A DNA stretch of 64,000 nt from CAVUAT01 sp963848045 (GTDB taxonomy: Bacteria; Actinomycetota; Thermoleophilia; Solirubrobacterales; 70-9), in NCBI GenBank assembly GCA_963848045.1, contig CAWKCC010000001.1:372001-436000 (forward strand), read 5' to 3'. Shown here one piece after another: positions 60,716-64,000 of this stretch; position 1 is the stretch's first letter; the number at the start of each line of letters is the position of its first letter. Below the pieces are notes generated by a model. It was not told the origin of the DNA. It saw only the letters and a program-made list of their open reading frames with translations, and did no database searches. A program made the position numbers and the translations under genes.

Positions 60716-62119
60716 TCAGTGCGCCATGCGCTCCGAGGCCTCCTCGAGCACCGGCCGCAGCACCGCCACGATCTCATCGAACTGCTCGGTGTCGGCGATC
60801 AGGGGCGGCGCGAGCTGGACGACGGGGTCACCGCGGTCGTCCGTGCGGCAGATCAACCCCCGGCGATAGAGCTCGCCGGAGAGGAACCCGCGCAGCAGGG
60901 CCTCGGATTCCTCGTCGTTGAACGACTCCTTGGTCTCCTTGTCCTTGACCAGCTCGATCGCCCAGAAGAAGCCGTCGCCGCGGATGTCGCCCACGATCGG
61001 CAGGTCGTAGAGGCTCGACTCGAGCGTCTCGCGGAACTCGTCCTCCTTGTCGCGGACGTGCCCGCAGAGGTCCTCGCGCTCGAAGATGTCGAGGTTCGCG
61101 AGCGCCGCGGCGGCCGCGACCGGGTGCCCCGCGAAGGTCGAGCCGTGCGCGAACGAGGCGGTCCCCTCGGAGAAGGGCTCGAAGACGCGCTCGGAGGCGA
61201 TCATCGCGCCCATCGGGACATGTGCGCCGGCGAGCGCCTTGGCGGTGGTGATGATGTCCGGCTGGTAGCCGTAGCGCTGGCAGCCGAAGTAGTGACCCAG
61301 GCGGCCCCACGAGCAGATCACCTCGTCGGAGATCAGCAGCACGTCATGGCGGTCGCAGATCTCCCGCACCCGCTGGAAGTAGCCCTCCTGGGGCGGCAGG
61401 CAGCCGCCCGCGTTCTGGAGGGGCTCGAGGATCACGGCTGCCACGGTGTCCGGCCCCTCGAACAGGATCCGCTCCTCGATCTTGTCGGCCGCCCAGAGCG
61501 GGTCACGGTCCTCAGGCCAGCGGTAGCTGTCGGTGTTGGGAACGTGGCACCCCCCGGGCATCAGCGGCTCAAACTGGCTTCGCAGCGCCGGGATGCCGGT
61601 CGCCGCCATCGCTCCCATCGTGGTGCCGTGGTAGGCGATCTCCCTGGCGATCAGCTTGATCTTCTGGCCCTTGCCCTGGGTCCGGTGGTAGTTGCGAGCC
61701 AGCTTGATCGCCGACTCGACCGCCTCCGAGCCGCTGTTGGTGAAGAAGACGCGGTTGAGATCGCCCGGTGCCAGCGCCGCCACCCGCTCGGCGAGCTCGA
61801 TCACCCGCGGGTGCGCGTAGCTCCAGATCGTCACGAAGTCGAGCTCGCGCACCTGGGCCGCCATCGCGTCGGCCAGCTCGGCCCGCCCATGGCCGGCGTT
61901 GACGCAGAACAGAGCGGAGAGGCCGTCGAGGTGGCGCTGGCCGTGCTCGTCCCAGAGGTAGCAGCCCTCTCCGCGCACGATGATCGGGATCTCGTGGTCG
62001 GGGCCGTAGGCGCCCATCCGGGTGAAATGCATCCACAGGTGCTTGCGCGCGACCTCTTGAAGGTCGGCGGCGCCCTTGTGGGTCGCCGGGGGAGCTTCGG
62101 TCTGGGGAGTTGCCGCCAT
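60716..62119 (-). CDS. Class III aminotransferase (omega-transaminase; putrescine/beta-alanine-pyruvate type)
   Basis: 467 residues, PLP-dependent. PLP-binding Lys294 in IITTAKALAG, with FFTNSGSEAVESAIKLARNY, the metal-free SDEVICSWGRLG and HGSTFAGHPVAAAAAL. The opening HLWMHFTRMGAYG and length fit putrescine-pyruvate or taurine-pyruvate transaminases. It may move the amino group of putrescine (or GABA) to pyruvate, giving alanine that Ald reconverts. ATG 62119 with AAGGAGAAG upstream. First gene of a five-gene minus-strand operon with PucR, saccharopine-DH-like, Ald and aldehyde dehydrogenase. Confidence 0.88.
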   Translation of the reverse strand: MAATPQTEAPPATHKGAADLQEVARKHLWMHFTRMGAYGPDHEIPIIVRGEGCYLWDEHGQRHLDGLSALFCVNAGHGRAELADAMAAQVRELDFVTIWSYAHPRVIELAERVAALAPGDLNRVFFTNSGSEAVESAIKLARNYHRTQGKGQKIKLIAREIAYHGTTMGAMAATGIPALRSQFEPLMPGGCHVPNTDSYRWPEDRDPLWAADKIEERILFEGPDTVAAVILEPLQNAGGCLPPQEGYFQRVREICDRHDVLLISDEVICSWGRLGHYFGCQRYGYQPDIITTAKALAGAHVPMGAMIASERVFEPFSEGTASFAHGSTFAGHPVAAAAALANLDIFEREDLCGHVRDKEDEFRETLESSLYDLPIVGDIRGDGFFWAIELVKDKETKESFNDEESEALLRGFLSGELYRRGLICRTDDRGDPVVQLAPPLIADTEQFDEIVAVLRPVLEEASERMAH

Positions 62120-62214
62120 TGTCTTCTCCTTGTCGCTTCGACGCGTTGCACAAACGTACGGGTGAAGAGGCGCGTCCGCAAGCGTGACTTCGTTCAAGCT
62201 TGCTCGGCGCTCTT

Positions 62215-62233
62215 GTACTAATCGTATAAGTAC
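62215..62233. promoter_or_regulatory. Imperfect palindrome in the aminotransferase/third transporter gap
   Basis: GTACT, nine bases, AGTAC, with further paired bases inside (AT...AT). It is 96 bases upstream of the aminotransferase start and near a TACGAT hexamer on the minus strand. Could be bound by PucR or another regulator. Confidence 0.4.
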
Positions 62234-62260
62234 GCCTCGCCGATTCCATTGATCTGCAAC

Positions 62261-62290
62261 TTGCCCGATCGCGATCCCGTGTCATAGGAT
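62261..62290 (+). promoter_or_regulatory. Likely promoter of the third transporter operon
   Basis: TTGCCC (62261-62266), 18-base spacer, TAGGAT (62285-62290). Transcription would begin about 45 bases before the small ORF at 62344. Confidence 0.45.
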
Positions 62291-62343
62291 GCGCCTCGAG
62301 TCGCCCCACCGATCGGTGCGGGGGCTTCGAGCGAGGAGAGGGA

Positions 62344-62550
62344 ATGGAGCACGGCAGCGCGACGTCGGCCATGGGCGGAGCGGACACGGGTGGCGGTCAC
62401 CCGGTGGGGAACGCCGGCCGCATCCCGGGCTCCTCATGGCGGCCGCCGATCACGATGTATGCTCGCGGCCTGAAGGTGACGACCTTGATCAAGTTCGCCG
62501 ACCCGGAGCCCCACGAATCCCCGCGCGCGATCGCCGAGGGGTCCGAGTAG
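62344..62550 (+). CDS. Small ORF preceding the third transporter ATPase
   Basis: 68 residues, Gly/Ala/Pro-rich first half and a second half with YARGLKVTTLIKFADPEP. GAGGAGAGGGA precedes the ATG at good spacing, and the TAG stop shares its last base with the GTG of the ATPase gene (TAGTG). That suggests a translated leader or small protein coupled to potA. No family known. Confidence 0.45.
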   Translation: MEHGSATSAMGGADTGGGHPVGNAGRIPGSSWRPPITMYARGLKVTTLIKFADPEPHESPRAIAEGSE

Positions 62551-63710
62551 TGGCCACCAACGGCGCCGACCCCAGCGTCGAGCTGCGCTCGGTGACGAAG
62601 CGCTTCGGCGACTTCGCGGCCGTGGACGACATCGACCTCGAGATCGCCGAGGGCGAGTTCTTCACGATGCTCGGCCCCTCGGGCTGCGGCAAGACGACGA
62701 CGCTGCGGATGGTCGCCGGCTTCGAGGAAGCGACCGAGGGCCAGGTGCTGATCGACGGTGCCGACGTGGTCGGCCTGCCTCCCTACAAGCGGCCGACCAA
62801 CACCGTGTTCCAAAGCTACGCTCTGTTCCCGCACATGAGCGTGGCCGACAACGTCGCCTTCGGGCTGAAGCGCAAGAAGGTCGACAGCTCGGAGATCGAT
62901 CGCCGCGTCTCCGCCGAGCTGGAGCGCGTCGGGCTCGCCCAAGAGGCGAACCGGCGGCCGGCGCAGCTCTCGGGCGGGCAGCAGCAGCGAGTAGCGCTCG
63001 CGCGCGCCCTGGTCAACCTGCCCAAGGTGCTGCTGCTCGACGAGCCACTCGGCGCCCTGGACCTGAAGCTGCGCAAGGGCCTGCAGGTCCAGCTCAAGCA
63101 GATCCAGCGCGACGTCGGGATCACCTTCGTCTACGTGACTCACGACCAGGAGGAGGCGCTGACGATGTCGGACCGGATCGCGGTGATGAACCGCGGCCGC
63201 ATCGAGCAGATCGCCGATCCCGAGCGGGTCTACGACAAGCCGGCGAGCAGCTTCGTCGCCGGTTTCATCGGCGTCTCCAACCTGATGCCGGGAATGGTCA
63301 AGGCCACCGGCGCCAAGGGCAAGGTGCTGCTCGACAGCGGCGTCACGGTCAGCGCCCCCGTCAAGGACTTCGCCAAGGGCGACCGCTGCCAGGCGGTGGT
63401 GCGCCCCGAGAAGCTGGAGATCAACCTGGCCGATACGCCGGTCAAGGCCGGCATGCCGAGCGTCGAGGGCATCGTCGAGGCCTCGCTCTACCTGGGCACC
63501 ACCACACAGATGACGGTCAGGCTCCCCGACGATGTCGTGTTGACCGTCCTCTGTCCCAACACGGACGAGGCCGAGCGCCAGAGACTTCCGGGCGCGGGCG
63601 CCAAGGTGAGGCTGTCCTGGACGCCCGAGCACATGCACCTGGTCCGCGAGAGTGGCGATGCACCCAGCTCAACGAATTCCGCGGCTGGTGAAGCGGGACA
63701 GGACAACTGA
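62550..63710 (+). CDS. potA: Polyamine ABC transporter ATP-binding protein (system 3)
   Basis: 386 residues. Walker A GPSGCGKTT, signature LSGGQQQRVALAR, Walker B LLLDEPLGALD, H-loop YVTHDQEEALT, and a C-terminal TOBE domain with VVRPEKLEINL. GTG 62550 overlaps the small ORF stop. Third PotA in 24 kb; it is clearly related to, but not a copy of, the other two. The binding-protein gene follows and runs off the window, so the operon order A-D resembles system 1. Confidence 0.92.
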   Translation: MATNGADPSVELRSVTKRFGDFAAVDDIDLEIAEGEFFTMLGPSGCGKTTTLRMVAGFEEATEGQVLIDGADVVGLPPYKRPTNTVFQSYALFPHMSVADNVAFGLKRKKVDSSEIDRRVSAELERVGLAQEANRRPAQLSGGQQQRVALARALVNLPKVLLLDEPLGALDLKLRKGLQVQLKQIQRDVGITFVYVTHDQEEALTMSDRIAVMNRGRIEQIADPERVYDKPASSFVAGFIGVSNLMPGMVKATGAKGKVLLDSGVTVSAPVKDFAKGDRCQAVVRPEKLEINLADTPVKAGMPSVEGIVEASLYLGTTTQMTVRLPDDVVLTVLCPNTDEAERQRLPGAGAKVRLSWTPEHMHLVRESGDAPSSTNSAAGEAGQDN

Positions 63711-63735
63711 GAGAGGACAAAGGAGAGTGATTCGA

Positions 63736-64000
63736 GTGAGAAGAGGGTTCCGAGTACCGCTGCTGGCCGCTGCCGCGCTGGCGGCCAGCGTCGCGCTGGC
63801 GGCCTGCGGCGGCGACGACACCGTCGGCGGGGGAAGCGACAGCGCAGTCGAGACGGCTACCACCGGTGACGTCACCGGCGAGTTCAACATCTCCAACTGG
63901 GTCGGCTACATCGACAAGGGCGAGGGCAACACGATCGATGAGTTCGAGGCCGCCTACCCCGGCACGACGGTCAAGTACACGGAGGACATCAACGACAACG
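63736..64000 (+). CDS. potD: Polyamine-type substrate-binding lipoprotein, N-terminal part (system 3, cut by window edge)
   Basis: About 88 residues before the edge. RRGFRVPLLAAAALAASVAL ends in lipobox LAAC, then an Asp/Gly/Ser/Thr linker, then GEFNISNWVGYIDKGEG and the early PotD fold. GTG 63736 is preferred to GTG 63727, which would lie only one base after GGAG. Continues past 64000. Confidence 0.85.
   Translation, partial: MRRGFRVPLLAAAALAASVALAACGGDDTVGGGSDSAVETATTGDVTGEFNISNWVGYIDKGEGNTIDEFEAAYPGTTVKYTEDINDN

Noticed and set aside
61047..61310. Short frames inside the aminotransferase gene on either strand
   Set aside because: They are shadows of a gene with intact PLP motifs and have no start signals of their own.

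Overview
The window is about 70% GC, almost free of non-coding space, and uses GTG and TTG starts heavily. The gene content (a fused E2-E1 2-oxoglutarate dehydrogenase, a UbiA-type decaprenyl-phosphate phosphoribosyltransferase homologue, many acyl-CoA dehydrogenases, a PucR regulator, polyamine ABC transporters, a c-di-AMP riboswitch before an NlpC/P60 gene) points to an actinobacterium. My best guess is class Thermoleophilia (Solirubrobacterales-like), inferred from content and style, not from a marker gene. At least eleven genes have a TANNNT hexamer ending 6 or 7 bases before the start codon, the layout expected for leaderless transcripts. This signature was used to choose several starts.

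Layout. 1-4252: a partial unknown gene, a minus-strand operon (haloalkane dehalogenase, YihY/BrkB membrane protein, flippase-like membrane protein) and a sulfotransferase. 4329-8389: a RibD-type reductase, then an acyl-CoA dehydrogenase, an APH-type kinase and a HAD hydrolase, the three parts that are fused in animal ACAD10. 8604-15809: histidine kinase with single-domain receiver, GH15 glycosidase, DEAD-box helicase, quinone reductase and PfkB kinase. 16045-22581: DsbA-like protein, citrate synthase, small proteins, a paired acyl-CoA dehydrogenase operon, cupin and UbiA prenyltransferase. 22647-26302: a two-gene operon of an alkyl-DHAP-synthase-like flavoprotein and a two-domain fatty acyl-CoA reductase, a candidate ether-lipid module. 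26413-34816: a very large 2-oxoglutarate dehydrogenase fusion, a DUF3817 protein, a 74-bp tandem repeat array and aconitase. 34873-40033: secreted S15-like hydrolase, SDR, c-di-AMP riboswitch with NlpC/P60 protein, AzlC/AzlD exporter.

40173-64000 is a continuous polyamine and amine region. Two complete PotABCD-type transporters meet tail to tail at 44175/44176 and a third begins at the right edge. Between them lie a Rieske oxygenase with a TetR gene, a divergent operon (leader peptide, unknown protein, acyl-CoA dehydrogenase, ADP-forming acyl-CoA ligase, flavin amine oxidase), and a minus-strand operon (class III aminotransferase, PucR, saccharopine-dehydrogenase-like protein, alanine dehydrogenase, aminobutyraldehyde-type dehydrogenase). 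A coherent reading is: import polyamines, deaminate them by oxidase or by pyruvate-linked transaminase, oxidise the aminoaldehyde, and recycle alanine to pyruvate.

Most notable: the unfused ACAD10 gene set, the acyl-CoA reductase/AGPS operon, the lipoyl-lipoyl-E2-E1 fusion, the riboswitch promoter with three abutting 19-bp repeats, a perfect palindrome between divergent amine genes followed by a leaderless 28-codon leader, and three genes with no ATG, GTG or TTG at the expected start. No tRNA, rRNA, CRISPR array, insertion sequence or integrase was recognised.
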